64,000 nucleotides of DNA from Acidipropionibacterium acidipropionici (GTDB lineage: Bacteria > Actinomycetota > Actinomycetes > Propionibacteriales > Propionibacteriaceae): positions 649,551 through 713,550 of the forward strand of contig NZ_CP013126.1 of NCBI RefSeq assembly GCF_001441165.1, given 5' to 3'. The position numbers were made by a program, and so were the translations under genes. Numbering within the stretch: the stretch's first letter is position 1; each line of letters opens with the position of its first letter. The notes beneath the pieces were generated by a model. That model ran no database searches and was not told the origin of the DNA. It saw only the letters and a program-made list of their open reading frames with translations. This document shows positions 17,720 through 25,959 of this stretch, one piece after another.

Positions 17720-19163
17720 CCGAATCCAGGGTGTAGTCGGGGTCTGAACCCGCCGGTCTCGAGCAGGGATCTGGCGATGTAGTTGGTCAGGTTGCGGAAC
17801 CCCAGCGCCGAGCCGCGCAGGTGCTCGAGCCTGCCGTTGATCGCCTCGGTGGGCCCGTTGGAGGTGCTGGGCCGGTCGAAGTAGGCCAGGACGTCGGCGG
17901 CGCGCTTCTTCAGCGTCCTGCCGAGCTTGGTGATCTCGACCAGGGCCTTGGGGACGCCGGTGCTGATCGAGTCGATGAGCCGGGCCATCAGCTCGCGGCC
18001 GTGGCGCCGGTTCTCGTGGCGGTAGGCGGCGATCATGCGCTGGTAGACGCTCCAGGTGACCTCGACGTGGGCGTCGTCGGCGAACAGGGTGTCCAGTCGG
18101 TCCTTCTGCTTGTCGTTGAGCAGGTCGGCGCCGGTGGACAGGGTCCGGCGGGCGGCATAGAGCGGGTCGCCCTTGCGGCCGCGGTGCCCACAGATGGCCT
18201 GCTGAACTCGCCGTCGGCACTCATCGAGCGCCTCGCCAGCGAGCCTGGTGACGTGGAAGGGATCTAGCACGGTCACCACGTCGGGCAGTTCCTCGACGGC
18301 GGCGGTCTTGAACCCGGTGAAGCCGTCCATCGCGACCACCTCCACGCCGTCGCGCCACTCCTGCGGGCGGTCGGCCAGCCAGGTCTTGAACGCCTGCTTG
18401 GAGCGTCCTTCGACCATGTCCAGCAGCCGTGCCGGGCCGGTGCCATCTCGTGCCGGGGTGAGGTCGATGATCACGGTGACGTACCTGTCGCCGCGACGGG
18501 TGTGGCGCCACACGTGCTCGTCGACTCCGACGACCTTCACCCCCTCGAAGCGGTGCTCCTCGTCGATCAGCACCCGCTTGCCCTCGGCCAGAACGGCGTC
18601 GTTGGCGGTGTCCCAGGCCACCGCGAGCCCCTCGGCGACCCGAGCCACGCTCAGGTGCTGGACCACGATCCCTTCCAGCGCCCACCGCAGAGCGCGCCGG
18701 GACAACTTGGCCCGCGGCTCGGCCGCGGCGGTGGTGTCCTGGCGCCACACATACCCGCAGCCGCTGCAGCGGTAACGGCCCACGACGACCTCCAGCGTCG
18801 TGGGCCGCCAGCCCAGTGGTTCGTGGGCAAGCCGTCGGACCACGGTGTCACGTGGTCTCCCTTCGCAGCCGCAGCGCCGGCACCACTGGTCGGGCTCGAC
18901 CACCTGGCAGGCCAGTACGGCACGATCCGGCTCGAGTCGCTGCCCGGTGACAACGAGGCCGAGTTCGTCGAGGCGGCAGAAGGCAGTCAGGTCGGGGCTG
19001 GCGAACGCATCAGCGCGCCCGCCGACGGTAGCGTCGTGCACGTCGAGGTCTTTCGGGCTGAGTGTGTAGGAGCTCTCATCCTCGGGAGACCTCGGCCCCT
19101 ATCCGGCCACCGACGCGCCGGCCCGCCGCGCGACGTGCGCAACACCCTCATCTGGGAAGAGCC
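17713..19163 (-). mobile_element. ISL3-family insertion sequence, copy A (intact, 1451 bp)
   Basis: Both ends begin GGCTC: left terminal repeat GGCTCTTCCCAGATGAGGGT (read from 19163) and right GGCTCATCCGAATCCAGGGT (read from 17713), an imperfect pair as usual for ISL3. The length matches copy C exactly. The eight bases on either side differ (17705-17712 against 19164-19171), so no target duplication is visible. One side is the symporter gene and the other an IS3 fragment, so a rearrangement after insertion is likely. Confidence 0.88.
17716..19041 (-). CDS. ISL3-family transposase (copy A)
   Basis: A 441-residue DDE transposase. The N-terminus carries two Cys-rich zinc-binding pairs (CRRCGCEG and CSGCGYVW, about residues 53-100), followed by a helix-turn-helix region and the catalytic domain beginning VGVDEHVWRHTRRGDRYVTVIIDLT with the first Asp. 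The second Asp is in VVTVLDPFHVTRLAGEA, and the Glu is in the GPTEAINGRLEHLRG block near the C-terminus. The stop codon falls inside the terminal repeat. Almost identical to copy C (for example GVEVV here, GVQVV there). Confidence 0.93.
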   Translation of the reverse strand: MHDATVGGRADAFASPDLTAFCRLDELGLVVTGQRLEPDRAVLACQVVEPDQWCRRCGCEGRPRDTVVRRLAHEPLGWRPTTLEVVVGRYRCSGCGYVWRQDTTAAAEPRAKLSRRALRWALEGIVVQHLSVARVAEGLAVAWDTANDAVLAEGKRVLIDEEHRFEGVKVVGVDEHVWRHTRRGDRYVTVIIDLTPARDGTGPARLLDMVEGRSKQAFKTWLADRPQEWRDGVEVVAMDGFTGFKTAAVEELPDVVTVLDPFHVTRLAGEALDECRRRVQQAICGHRGRKGDPLYAARRTLSTGADLLNDKQKDRLDTLFADDAHVEVTWSVYQRMIAAYRHENRRHGRELMARLIDSISTGVPKALVEITKLGRTLKKRAADVLAYFDRPSTSNGPTEAINGRLEHLRGSALGFRNLTNYIARSLLETGGFRPRLHPGFG

Positions 19164-19688
19164 AGATATCACCTACATTCCCACTCTTGAGGGATTCAGC
19201 TATCTGGCGACCGTGCTGGACTGCTGCACGAAGAAGGCCGTCGGCTACGCGGTGGCCGATCATATGCGCACCGAGTTGACCTGTGAGGCGCTAGATATGG
19301 CGGTGAGGAACTGCCCACCAGTCCGGGGTGCCACCATATTTCATTCCGACCGTGGGTCACAGTACATGTCGCGTGAGTTCTCGGACCTGCTGGAGTCCTA
19401 CGGCGTCCTGGCGTCCGTGGGGCGGACCGGGGTGTGTTGGGATAACGCGTGGGCGGAGTCGTTCAATGCGACATTGAAGAATGAGAGAGTCCACCGGGTC
19501 ATCTACAGGACTCATGATGAAGCGATCCGGGATGCTGTGTCATGGATCGAATTGAGATATAATCAGAAACGTCTTCACTCCTCGTTGGGGTATCGGACCC
19601 CGAATGAGGTTGAGGCGGAGTACAGGGAATCACGTATGGCCGCCTGAAACCAGGTTTCAGGCCTGTCCGGAAAACGTCAAGCAGTCCA
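19164..19688 (+). mobile_element. IS3-family remnant: 3' part of orfB, cut by ISL3 copy A
   Basis: The frame DITYIPTLEGFSYLATVLDCCTKKAVGYA... to the stop at 19647 is the catalytic half of an IS3-family OrfB, with IFHSDRGSQYMS (second Asp) and the Glu-containing AWAESFNATLKNE plus RLHSSLGYRTPNEVE. The N-terminal half, OrfA and one end of the element are missing, removed where ISL3 copy A begins. A nine-base hairpin (19642-19662) follows the stop. The element seems to end at TGGACTGC (complement of 19681-19688), where an interrupted flavoprotein gene resumes. Sequence differs from the IS3 element at 43681. Confidence 0.82.
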
Positions 19689-19820
19689 GATCCCGCAGAT
19701 GGAGAAGTTCGGGTAGGCGTCGGCCACCACGACGGTGACCTCGGTCGACGGGTCGAGTTCGCGGGCACGCAGCCCCGCGGAGATGCCGGCATCGCTGCCG
19801 CCGACGCACACAACGTGCAT
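19689..19820 (-). pseudogene. FAD/NAD(P) disulfide-reductase-like gene, N-terminal fragment
   Basis: The first 44 codons read MHVVCVGGSDAGISAGLRAR and continue to VVVADAYPNFSICGI, the nucleotide-binding start of a coenzyme-A-disulfide-reductase-like flavoprotein. The G-G-S-D-A-G loop and the SICGI segment with its redox-type Cys are typical. The sequence then runs into the IS3 remnant and stops after three foreign codons. Such reductases occur in actinobacterial arsenic operons directly after arsR. Here it starts 27 bp after the arsR stop on the same strand, so it was part of the ars locus before the insertion. Confidence 0.75.
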
Positions 19821-19847
19821 GGGGATGTCCTTTCGGGTCGCCGGGCC

Positions 19848-20195
19848 TCAGCCCAGCATGGCGAGGTACTCGTGCAACGCGGCCAGCCCTTCGGGTCGCG
19901 GGGTGAAGTGCGCCCACTTGCCGCGCATTTCCTTGTCCACCAGCCCGGCCTCGACCAGCTTCTTCAGGTGGTGTGACAGCGTCGGCTGGGTCACGCCGAA
20001 CACCTCGGGCATGTGGCACGCGCACACGCTGGAGCACCGGCTGGCCGCGATGTGGTGCAGGATCCGCAGCCGCACCGGGTCAGCGAGCGCCTTCACGACG
20101 AGCGCAACCCGTTCCGCCTGCTCCATCGAGATCGTGCCACCACCCGGCGCGCAGGCCTCGGCGGCGGCCATCGGGGCTTCCAGCAGTTCGGTCAT
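19848..20195 (-). CDS. arsR: ArsR-family metalloregulator
   Basis: A 115-residue winged-helix repressor of the ArsR/SmtB family: VALVVKALADPVRLRILHHIAASRCSSVCACHMPEVFGVTQPTLSHHLKKLVEAGLV. The recognition helix is TQPTLSHHLKKL. Three Cys residues in RCSSVCACHM, just before the recognition helix, are a plausible As(III) site, placed as in actinobacterial ArsRs rather than the E. coli CVC motif. It is divergent from arsD and arsA across 112 bp containing an inverted repeat, so it should repress both directions and be released by arsenite. Confidence 0.93.
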   Translation of the reverse strand: MTELLEAPMAAAEACAPGGGTISMEQAERVALVVKALADPVRLRILHHIAASRCSSVCACHMPEVFGVTQPTLSHHLKKLVEAGLVDKEMRGKWAHFTPRPEGLAALHEYLAMLG

Positions 20196-20213
20196 GCAGA
20201 CATGCTACCCGCT

Positions 20214-20235
20214 CATATTGACATCTGTCGATATG
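20214..20235. promoter_or_regulatory. ArsR operator candidate between arsR and arsD
   Basis: CATATTGACA-TC-TGTCGATATG is a 10-base inverted repeat with one mismatch and a two-base spacer. A further half-site CATATCGACG lies at 20251-20260. The AT-rich CATATxGAC half-site resembles known ArsR boxes, and the position in the divergent promoter region fits control of both arsR and arsD/arsA. Confidence 0.65.
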
Positions 20236-20307
20236 TGTGCCACGCTCACTCATATCGACGGTCATCAATCCGTGATGGTCGTCCTCCACCCGAGCCGGAG
20301 GTTTCCC

Positions 20308-20730
20308 ATGCCCGTCATCCGTGTCTTCGAACCTGCACTGTGTTGCAACACCGGGGTCTGCGGCCCCGACCTCGACCAGGAGCTGGTCGACTTCACCGCC
20401 GCGGTCAACGCCCTCAAGGCGCAGGGGGTGGACGTCCACCGCGCCAATCTGGCCAGCGAGCCGGCGCAGTTCGCGGAGCACCCCGTGGTCGTCAAGTTCC
20501 TGCAGGCCGCCGGCTCCGAGGGGCTACCCCTGACGCTGGTCGACGACGTCACCGTGCTGGCCGGCCGCCACCCGCGCCGCGACGAGCTGGAGCGCTACGC
20601 CGGCCTGAACCCGACGAAGGACGCCCAGCCCCAGGGCGGATGCTGCGGCCCGCAGCAGGAAGCCCCCGCCGCGTCCACTGGCTGCTGTGGGCAGCCCGCC
20701 ACTACCAGCACCGTGTCCGGCTGCTGCTGA
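20308..20730 (+). CDS. arsD: Arsenite metallochaperone ArsD
   Basis: ArsD carries As(III) to the ArsA ATPase and can also act as a weak repressor. The 140-residue protein has the ArsD start VIRVFEPALCCNTGVCGPD with the chaperone Cys set at positions 12, 13 and 18, followed by VDFTAAVNALKAQGVDVHRANLASEP and FAEHPVVVKFLQAAGSEGLPLTLVDD. The C-terminal tail has further vicinal Cys pairs (GGCCGP, TGCCGQ, SGCC), as in plasmid-type ArsD proteins. arsA follows after 28 bp. Confidence 0.95.
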   Translation: MPVIRVFEPALCCNTGVCGPDLDQELVDFTAAVNALKAQGVDVHRANLASEPAQFAEHPVVVKFLQAAGSEGLPLTLVDDVTVLAGRHPRRDELERYAGLNPTKDAQPQGGCCGPQQEAPAASTGCCGQPATTSTVSGCC

Positions 20731-20758
20731 CCCCGACTCGAACTTTCCGGAGATGGTG

Positions 20759-22519
20759 ATGACCCAGTTTCTCGACAACCCGCCCCCGCACTTTTTCTTC
20801 ACTGGCAAGGGCGGTGTCGGCAAGACCAGCATCGCGTGCGCCACGGCCGTGCACCTCGCCCACCAGGGCAAGCGGGTGCTGCTGGTCAGCACCGACCCGG
20901 CGAGCAACATCGCCCAGGTGTTCGGTGCCACCATCGGCAACAAGATCACCCCAATTCCGCAGGTGCCCGGCCTCGACGCGCTGGAGATTGACCCCGACGA
21001 GGCCGCTGAGGCCTACCGCAACAAGATCCTGGAACCGGTGCGCGCGGTCCTGCCCATCAAGGAGATCGAGGCCATCACCGAGCAGCTGTCGGGCTCCTGC
21101 ACCACCGAGATCGCCTCGTTCAACGAGTTCACCGACCTGCTCGCCGACACCCAGGCCACCGCCGGCTACGACCACGTCATCTTCGACACCGCCCCCACCG
21201 GCCACACCATCCGCCTGCTGCAGCTGCCCGGCAGCTGGACCAGCTACCTTGACAACGGCAAGGGCGACGCGTCCTGTCTGGGGCCCATGAGCGGGCTCGA
21301 GAAGAACCGCGCCACCTACCGCGCCGCCGTCGAGGCCCTCACCGACCCCACCAGCACCCGCCTGGTGCTCGTCGCCCGGGCCCAGCAGTCCACGCTGCGC
21401 GAGGTCGCCCGCACCCTGGACGAGCTCGCCGAGCTCGACATCCACGCCACCAATTTGGTCGTCAACGGCGTCTTGCCCGCCGCGGCCGCCACCGACGACC
21501 TGTCCCGCGCCATCCACGACCGCGAACAGGCCGCGCTCGCTGCCATGCCTGCCGCCCTGGCAGCCCTGCCCCGCGACACGGTGAGCCTCAAGAGCGTCAA
21601 CATGGTCGGCCTGGAGGCACTCGCCACCCTGTTCCACGACGAGGACGCCCCGCAGGCCGACGCGCAGGACACCGGCGGGCAGGGCATCGGCCAGCAGCCG
21701 CACCTCGCCGGCCTGGTCGATGCCCTGCCCGCCGAGGCCGACCATGGGCTCGTGATGACGATGGGCAAGGGCGGTGTCGGCAAGACCACCGTCGCAGCCG
21801 CCATCGCCATCGCCCTGGTCCAGCGCGGCAAGAAGGTCCTGCTCACCACCACCGATCCCGCCGCGCACCTGTCGACCACCCTCGGCAACGACGTCGACGG
21901 GCTCGAGGTCAGCGCCATCGACCCTGAGAAGGCCATCCAGGAGTACCGCGACCACGTCATGGCCTCCAAGGGCGCCAAGCTCGACGACGCCGGCCGCGCC
22001 GCCCTCGCCGAGGACCTCATGAGCCCCTGCACCGAGGAGATCGCCGTCTTCCAGCAGTTCAGCCGCGCCGTGAACAAGGCCCGCGACCAGTTCGTCATCA
22101 TGGACACCGCCCCCACCGGCCACACCCTGCTCCTGATGGACGCCACCGGTTCCTACCACCGCGACATCACCCGCCACCTCGACGACGACCAGCGCGGCCA
22201 CGTCACCACCCCGCTGATGCGGCTCCAAGACCCCGACCACACCAAGATCATCGTGGTCACCCTGCCCGAGACCACCCCCGTCACCGAGGCGCAGGCCCTG
22301 GCCAGCGACCTGGAACGCGCCAACATCCACCCGTGGGCGTGGGTCGTGAACAACTCCCTCGCGGCAGCCCACCCCACCAGCCCACTGCTCGCCACCCGCG
22401 CACGCTCCGAGCAACAGCAGCTGGACGCGGTGGCCGCCACCACCAACCGCATGGCCGTCATCCCCACCCAGACCCGCGAACCCGTCGGCACGCAACAGCT
22501 CACCGCTCTCAGCAACTGA
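20759..22519 (+). CDS. arsA: Arsenite-stimulated ATPase ArsA
   Basis: ArsA is the ATPase that energises arsenite efflux through ArsB or Acr3. The 586-residue protein is a tandem duplication of one ATPase domain, each with the deviant P-loop GKGGVGKT (residues 16-23 and about 335-342) and the DTAPTGHT signal-transduction motif. Conserved Cys residues in SGSCTTEIA, DASCLGPM and MSPCTEEIA match the metalloid-binding cysteines of E. coli ArsA (113, 172, 422). Start 20759 was chosen because GGAG lies 7 bases upstream; an ATG at 20753 is too close to it. No arsB, acr3 or arsC follows: a hairpin and then an IS21 element come next. Confidence 0.95.
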   Translation: MTQFLDNPPPHFFFTGKGGVGKTSIACATAVHLAHQGKRVLLVSTDPASNIAQVFGATIGNKITPIPQVPGLDALEIDPDEAAEAYRNKILEPVRAVLPIKEIEAITEQLSGSCTTEIASFNEFTDLLADTQATAGYDHVIFDTAPTGHTIRLLQLPGSWTSYLDNGKGDASCLGPMSGLEKNRATYRAAVEALTDPTSTRLVLVARAQQSTLREVARTLDELAELDIHATNLVVNGVLPAAAATDDLSRAIHDREQAALAAMPAALAALPRDTVSLKSVNMVGLEALATLFHDEDAPQADAQDTGGQGIGQQPHLAGLVDALPAEADHGLVMTMGKGGVGKTTVAAAIAIALVQRGKKVLLTTTDPAAHLSTTLGNDVDGLEVSAIDPEKAIQEYRDHVMASKGAKLDDAGRAALAEDLMSPCTEEIAVFQQFSRAVNKARDQFVIMDTAPTGHTLLLMDATGSYHRDITRHLDDDQRGHVTTPLMRLQDPDHTKIIVVTLPETTPVTEAQALASDLERANIHPWAWVVNNSLAAAHPTSPLLATRARSEQQQLDAVAATTNRMAVIPTQTREPVGTQQLTALSN

Positions 22520-22531
22520 CTCAGGGAGTGA

Positions 22532-22573
22532 CGCCTACCCGCCGGACCCAACTGGTGGATCCGGCGGTAGGCG
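22532..22573 (+). terminator. GC-rich hairpin after arsA
   Basis: CGCCTACCCGCCGGA... pairs with ...TCCGGCGGTAGGCG with one bulge and a loop around CAACTGGT, 12 bp after the arsA stop. A rho-independent-like terminator without a long T-run. It could alternatively belong to the left end of the IS21 element, whose exact border is not visible. Confidence 0.55.
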
Positions 22574-22592
22574 ACTGCCTATTTGCAGGGTG

Positions 22593-23402
22593 TCACCCGG
22601 CCTGTCGGGCTCGGGTGTGGGCGAGTCGGTAGGAGTTGGTGCCGGTTTCGATGATGATGGCGTTGTAGGTGAGGCGGTCGACGATCGCGGCGCACAGGCG
22701 GGGGTCGGTGAAGGTGTCGGTCCAGGCGGAGAAGGACTGGTTGGAGGCGATCGCGATGGCGTTCTTCTCCTCGCGTTCGGTGAGGACTTGGAACAGCAGT
22801 TCGGCGCCTCGCCGGTCGAGTTCCATGTAGCCGAGCTCGTCAATGACGAGGAGGTCGACGCGGCCGTAGCGGTTGATGGTCTTGGTGAGTTGTTTCTCGT
22901 CGGCGGCTTCGACGAGCTCGTTCACGAGCCGGGTGGCGAGGATGTATCGGACGCGGTAGCCCTGTTCGGCGGCGGCGGTGCCGAGCGCGATGAGCAGGTG
23001 GGATTTGCCGGTGCCGGAGTACCCGATCAGGCACAGGGGGTCACCGCGGCGGATCCAGTCGCCGGTGGCGAGCTCGTTGATGGTGGCGGGGTTGATGCTG
23101 GGGTTCGCGTCGAAGTCGAAGTCGGCGAGCCACTTCTCACGGGGGAAGCCGGCGCTCTTGATGCGACGCAGGGTGGAGCGCCGGTCGCGGTCGTCGACCT
23201 CGGCCAGGAGGAGTTCGGCGAGGAAGCCCTGGTAGGTGAGTTGTTCCTTGGTGGCGGCCGTCACGGCGTCGTCGACGACGGCGCGGATCGTGGGCAGCCG
23301 CAGCCGGCGGCAGGCCTGGTCGATCGCGGCCTGAGCGGCTTGCTCGGTCAGGCCCTGACGACGGCGAAGGCTCGCGGGACGGCTGGTGCTGGTGGTGGTC
23401 AT
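22593..23402 (-). CDS. istB: IS21 helper ATPase IstB
   Basis: A 269-residue AAA+ ATPase related to DnaC, which binds target DNA and activates IstA. Visible features are the Walker A LIGYSGTGKSHLLIAL, Walker B VDLLVIDELGYME and IASNQSFSAW, plus the C-terminal IIIETGTNSYRLAHTR. The N-terminal domain LRLPTIRAVVDDAVTAA and EQLTYQGFLAELLLAEVDDRDRR is standard for IstB. The start ATG at 23402 overlaps the istA stop by four bases, so translation is coupled. Confidence 0.93.
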   Translation of the reverse strand: MTTTSTSRPASLRRRQGLTEQAAQAAIDQACRRLRLPTIRAVVDDAVTAATKEQLTYQGFLAELLLAEVDDRDRRSTLRRIKSAGFPREKWLADFDFDANPSINPATINELATGDWIRRGDPLCLIGYSGTGKSHLLIALGTAAAEQGYRVRYILATRLVNELVEAADEKQLTKTINRYGRVDLLVIDELGYMELDRRGAELLFQVLTEREEKNAIAIASNQSFSAWTDTFTDPRLCAAIVDRLTYNAIIIETGTNSYRLAHTRARQAG

Positions 23403-25066
23403 GGGGTTCCTGTCGGGGTGTGGTGGTGAGTCTCGGCGGGGGCCGGGGCGGGATCGGGTTGGCGTCGACGCAGGAGTTCGTCGTAGGCGGTGACGGTGGG
23501 CAGGGGCCGGGTGTCTTCGGGCAGGTGCGCGATGACCTGGTGCGGGTTGGTGGGGCGTCGGGGTGGCAGGTTCACGACCGTCCCGCCCCTGGTCGGGCTG
23601 GCTGGGGCGGGTGTGTGGGTGGTGGCATGGCGGCGGGCTTCGACGGCGACGACGTCGGGGCTGATCGCGCCCACCGACAGGGCCGAGGTGATGCCGGCGA
23701 TCACCGCGTCGGACGGGAGGGATCGGTGGAGCAGGAGCACGTCGATCAACGCTTGGGTCCCGGCCACGTCGCCGCTGGTCTTGCGGGCTGCGGCCCAGAA
23801 CGCGTCGTGGGCCGCGGTGAATGCTCCGGCGGCGCGGGCCTGCGCGAGGGCGGTGGAGCCGGGGAACGCGCCGGGCTTGTGCCGCAGCACTTCGAGGTAG
23901 TGGTCCAGCTCGACCCGGGTCACGCCACGGGTGCCGCGGCGAGGGTGGGTGGCGAGGACGGTGCGGCCCTCGAACACGACCACGCACGAGGCCCGCAGGG
24001 ACACGCGGACGCGTTGGCCGATGAGGTGGGCGGGGACGGAGTACTTGACCATGCAGACGGTGATCAGGGCGGAGCGGTCGACGCGGGGGTGGAGGATCAG
24101 GCCGGGGTCGAAGTCGTCGGCCGGCAACGGTGCCAGGTGGGGCAGCTCGGCGTGGTGGTCCTGCCCGATCGTGTTGGCGTGGCCGGTGATGCGGCGGGTG
24201 TTGTCGTCGTGCTCCCAGGCGCGGATCTTGTCGTTGAGTTCGTCCAGGGTGGCGACTTCGGGCATGGGGGTGAGGTGGTTGCGGCGGAACCATCCGACCT
24301 CGCCCTCGACGCCGCCTTTCTCGTGGGCGCCGTCGATGCCGGGCTGGCAGTAGAACGCGTCGAAGCCGTAGTGGGAGCGGAACAGCACCCAGCGTTCGTT
24401 CTCGTCGCGTAGCCGGTCGCCGCCGTGGATGACCTGGACGACGGCGGAGGTGAGGTTGTCGTAGCGGATGTGGCGGGTGGGGATGCCGCCCAGGGCATGG
24501 AAGGCCTCGATGTGTCCTTCGAGGAAGGCCTCCTGTCCGCCGGTCGGGTAGACGCGGTGGATGGCCTTGCCGGAGTGGGACAGGCGGTAGACGAACATGT
24601 GGCACTTGGTCTTGACGCCGTCCAGGATGACGTAGACCTCGCCGAAGTCGACCTCGGCCTCCGCGCCGGGGGCGTGGTCCTGCGGCACCATCGCCTCCAC
24701 CCGGCGCCCGGCCTCCAGATCGATCTGCGCGCGCCTGACCCGGACGTAGTCCCGCACCGTGGAGTAGGACAGGTCGGTGGCGCCGTGCTCGTCGCGCAGC
24801 CGGGCCAGGATCCTGGTCGCGGTATGGCGCTGCTTGCGCGGCGCGGTCAGGTCATAGGTGAGCATCTCGTCGATCGCCGGCTTGTACGGGTCCAGGCGCG
24901 GTGCTGTGCGGACCGGTTTCTTGCGGGGTGGGGGTTCGGCTGCGGCGAGTGCCTGGCGGACGGTGCGGCGGTGGACTCCGTGTTTGCGGGCGAGCTCGCG
25001 GATGGACAGGCCATCGACTCGCGCGTCGTGGCGGATGTCGGCGTACAGCTGCACTCGTGATCCCAT
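23399..25066 (-). CDS. istA: IS21 transposase IstA
   Basis: A 555-residue DDE transposase of the IS21 type. It begins with a helix-turn-helix (LSIRELARKHGVHRRTVRQALA), has YSTVRDYVRVRRAQI, and a catalytic core with EAEVDFGEVYVILDGVKTK (first Asp), RHIRYDNLTSAV (second Asp) and the Glu in GAHEKGGVEGEVGWFRR. The C-terminal beta-barrel has YSVPAHLIGQRVRVSL. It appears intact, so the element could be active. Confidence 0.94.
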   Translation of the reverse strand: MGSRVQLYADIRHDARVDGLSIRELARKHGVHRRTVRQALAAAEPPPRKKPVRTAPRLDPYKPAIDEMLTYDLTAPRKQRHTATRILARLRDEHGATDLSYSTVRDYVRVRRAQIDLEAGRRVEAMVPQDHAPGAEAEVDFGEVYVILDGVKTKCHMFVYRLSHSGKAIHRVYPTGGQEAFLEGHIEAFHALGGIPTRHIRYDNLTSAVVQVIHGGDRLRDENERWVLFRSHYGFDAFYCQPGIDGAHEKGGVEGEVGWFRRNHLTPMPEVATLDELNDKIRAWEHDDNTRRITGHANTIGQDHHAELPHLAPLPADDFDPGLILHPRVDRSALITVCMVKYSVPAHLIGQRVRVSLRASCVVVFEGRTVLATHPRRGTRGVTRVELDHYLEVLRHKPGAFPGSTALAQARAAGAFTAAHDAFWAAARKTSGDVAGTQALIDVLLLHRSLPSDAVIAGITSALSVGAISPDVVAVEARRHATTHTPAPASPTRGGTVVNLPPRRPTNPHQVIAHLPEDTRPLPTVTAYDELLRRRQPDPAPAPAETHHHTPTGTP

Positions 25067-25123
25067 CTTGGCTCCCTTGCCCTCGCGACTGGTTCCCAGT
25101 GATGGGGACCAGCGTGAAGGGGT

Positions 25124-25212
25124 GGGGCCAGTTCAGACCGTCAACACCCCGGCAAGTCGCACGCGGGGCCAGATCAGGCCGTCACAACGGGGCCGAACCA
25201 AGCTGTCACAAC
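25124..25212. repeat. Three 24-base terminal motifs of IS21
   Basis: Copies at 25124-25146, 25165-25188 and 25189-25212 share GGGGCC, CA, and GTCA(C)AAC at fixed spacing. The last two are directly adjacent. They are probably IstA binding sites. Confidence 0.7.
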
Positions 25213-25327
25213 CACCCCAGTGCACCGCAGGTCCCAAAGAATCGCTAATGGCGGTTCATGGTGTGACATGGGGGCTCCGGAGCTCACCGGGGCTCCTGGC
25301 CCGCGCACCAGCTGCACTGCACCAGCA

Positions 25328-25377
25328 AAGGACGATTACGTTCCAGGACCTCGCGATCGTGGAACGGAATCGTCCTT
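25328..25377. repeat. Long imperfect hairpin of unknown role
   Basis: Arms AAGGACGATTACGTTCCA (25328-25345) and its near-complement (25360-25377) pair over 18 bases with one mismatch around a 14-base loop. It lies in the 260 bp gene-free stretch between IS21 and the PNPOx-fold gene. It may be a transcription terminator or the end of a lost element. No T-run is present. Confidence 0.5.
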
Positions 25378-25398
25378 CTTGTGACTGGACAGCACGAA

Positions 25399-25436
25399 GG
25401 CCAGGGCACCTGCAACACGTCGCAGGCGCCCTGGCC
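25399..25436 (-). terminator. Hairpin after the PNPOx-fold gene
   Basis: GGCCAGGGCACCTGC (25399-25413) pairs with 25422-25436 with one mismatch and an eight-base loop, 38 bp beyond the stop codon of the gene at 25474-25959. A probable terminator for that minus-strand gene. Confidence 0.6.
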
Positions 25437-25473
25437 TCTGTGGCCCCGTCGCGGGGGGGCGGTTACCCGAGCA

Positions 25474-25959
25474 TCACAGCTCCGTGGTCCCCGTCCCGCC
25501 GGGGGTGTCGCCGCCGGTGACCTTGGCCTTGAGGATCTGGGCCACACCTGCGACCTTGCCACCGGGCAGGCCCCAGTACTGTGCGGACTCACTGGTGACC
25601 AGCACCAGGGCCAGGTTCGGATCGTCCACGCCGTCGGGGAAGTAGCTCTTGGCGGAGTCGTCCCACAGCTCGGCGATCTTGGCGCGGTCCTCGACGAACT
25701 TGGCCCTGCCCGCCACGGACAACCAGGATCCGGCCTCGGAGACGTTGAGGTTCACCTCGGGGCCCTGACGCAGGGCGTCGGCCTGATCGCCCTGCAGGCC
25801 CACGAACAGCCACACATCAGCATCGTCGGTGACGTCCTGGACGGTCATGGGGTGGGACAGCAGCTTGCCGTCGGCGCGGGCGGTGGTCAGCATGACGATG
25901 CTGGTGCCGCGCAGCTTCTCGACGACGTCCTGCTGGGTGAAGTCCTGGTCGGTGCTCAC
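25474..25959 (-). CDS. Pyridoxamine-5'-phosphate-oxidase-fold protein (general stress protein 26-like)
   Basis: A 161-residue split-barrel flavoprotein-type domain: DVVEKLRGTSIVMLTTARADGKLLSHPMTVQDVTDDADVWLFVG, then VNLNVSEAGSWLSVAGRAKFVEDRAKIAELWDDSAKSYFPDG. This is the pattern of actinobacterial general-stress/PNPOx-like proteins that bind FMN or F420. W-D-D-S-A-K-S-Y-F-P is typical of the GSP26 subgroup. The GTG start at 25959 has GGAGG 5 bases upstream and is preferred over longer frames. It is divergent from the PLP/FAD cassette with a 298 bp spacer. Its substrate is not known. Confidence 0.85.
   Translation of the reverse strand: MSTDQDFTQQDVVEKLRGTSIVMLTTARADGKLLSHPMTVQDVTDDADVWLFVGLQGDQADALRQGPEVNLNVSEAGSWLSVAGRAKFVEDRAKIAELWDDSAKSYFPDGVDDPNLALVLVTSESAQYWGLPGGKVAGVAQILKAKVTGGDTPGGTGTTEL

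Larger units (their letters stand above)
22575..25212 (-). mobile_element. IS21-family insertion sequence with istA and istB
   Basis: Two overlapping genes, istA then istB, are the hallmark of IS21. The istA-side end has three copies of a 24-base motif GGGGCC-N4-CA-N2-C-N-GTCA (25124-25146, 25165-25188, 25189-25212), the multiple binding sites typical of IS21 ends. The istB-side border is placed only approximately, close to the istB stop. No target duplication could be assigned. Confidence 0.82.

Noticed and set aside
15494-17782. A 762-codon plus-strand frame, and a 597-codon minus-strand frame over arsA (20702-22495)
   Set aside because: Both are antisense to well-supported genes (esterase and symporter, arsA) and show only low-complexity Gly/Asp/Val/Arg sequence.
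16283-18220. A 645-codon frame that seems to extend the symporter N-terminus
   Set aside because: The extra 167 residues are out-of-frame ISL3 transposase sequence. The symporter starts at 17719.
18502-19647. A 381-codon frame that looks like a fused transposase
   Set aside because: The first two thirds are antisense to the ISL3 transposase. Only the last part (from 19164) is real IS3 OrfB sequence, so it is a chance fusion across an IS junction.
22593-24605. A 670-codon IstB-containing frame
   Set aside because: Residues before the ATG at 23402 are out-of-frame istA. IstB itself is 269 residues.
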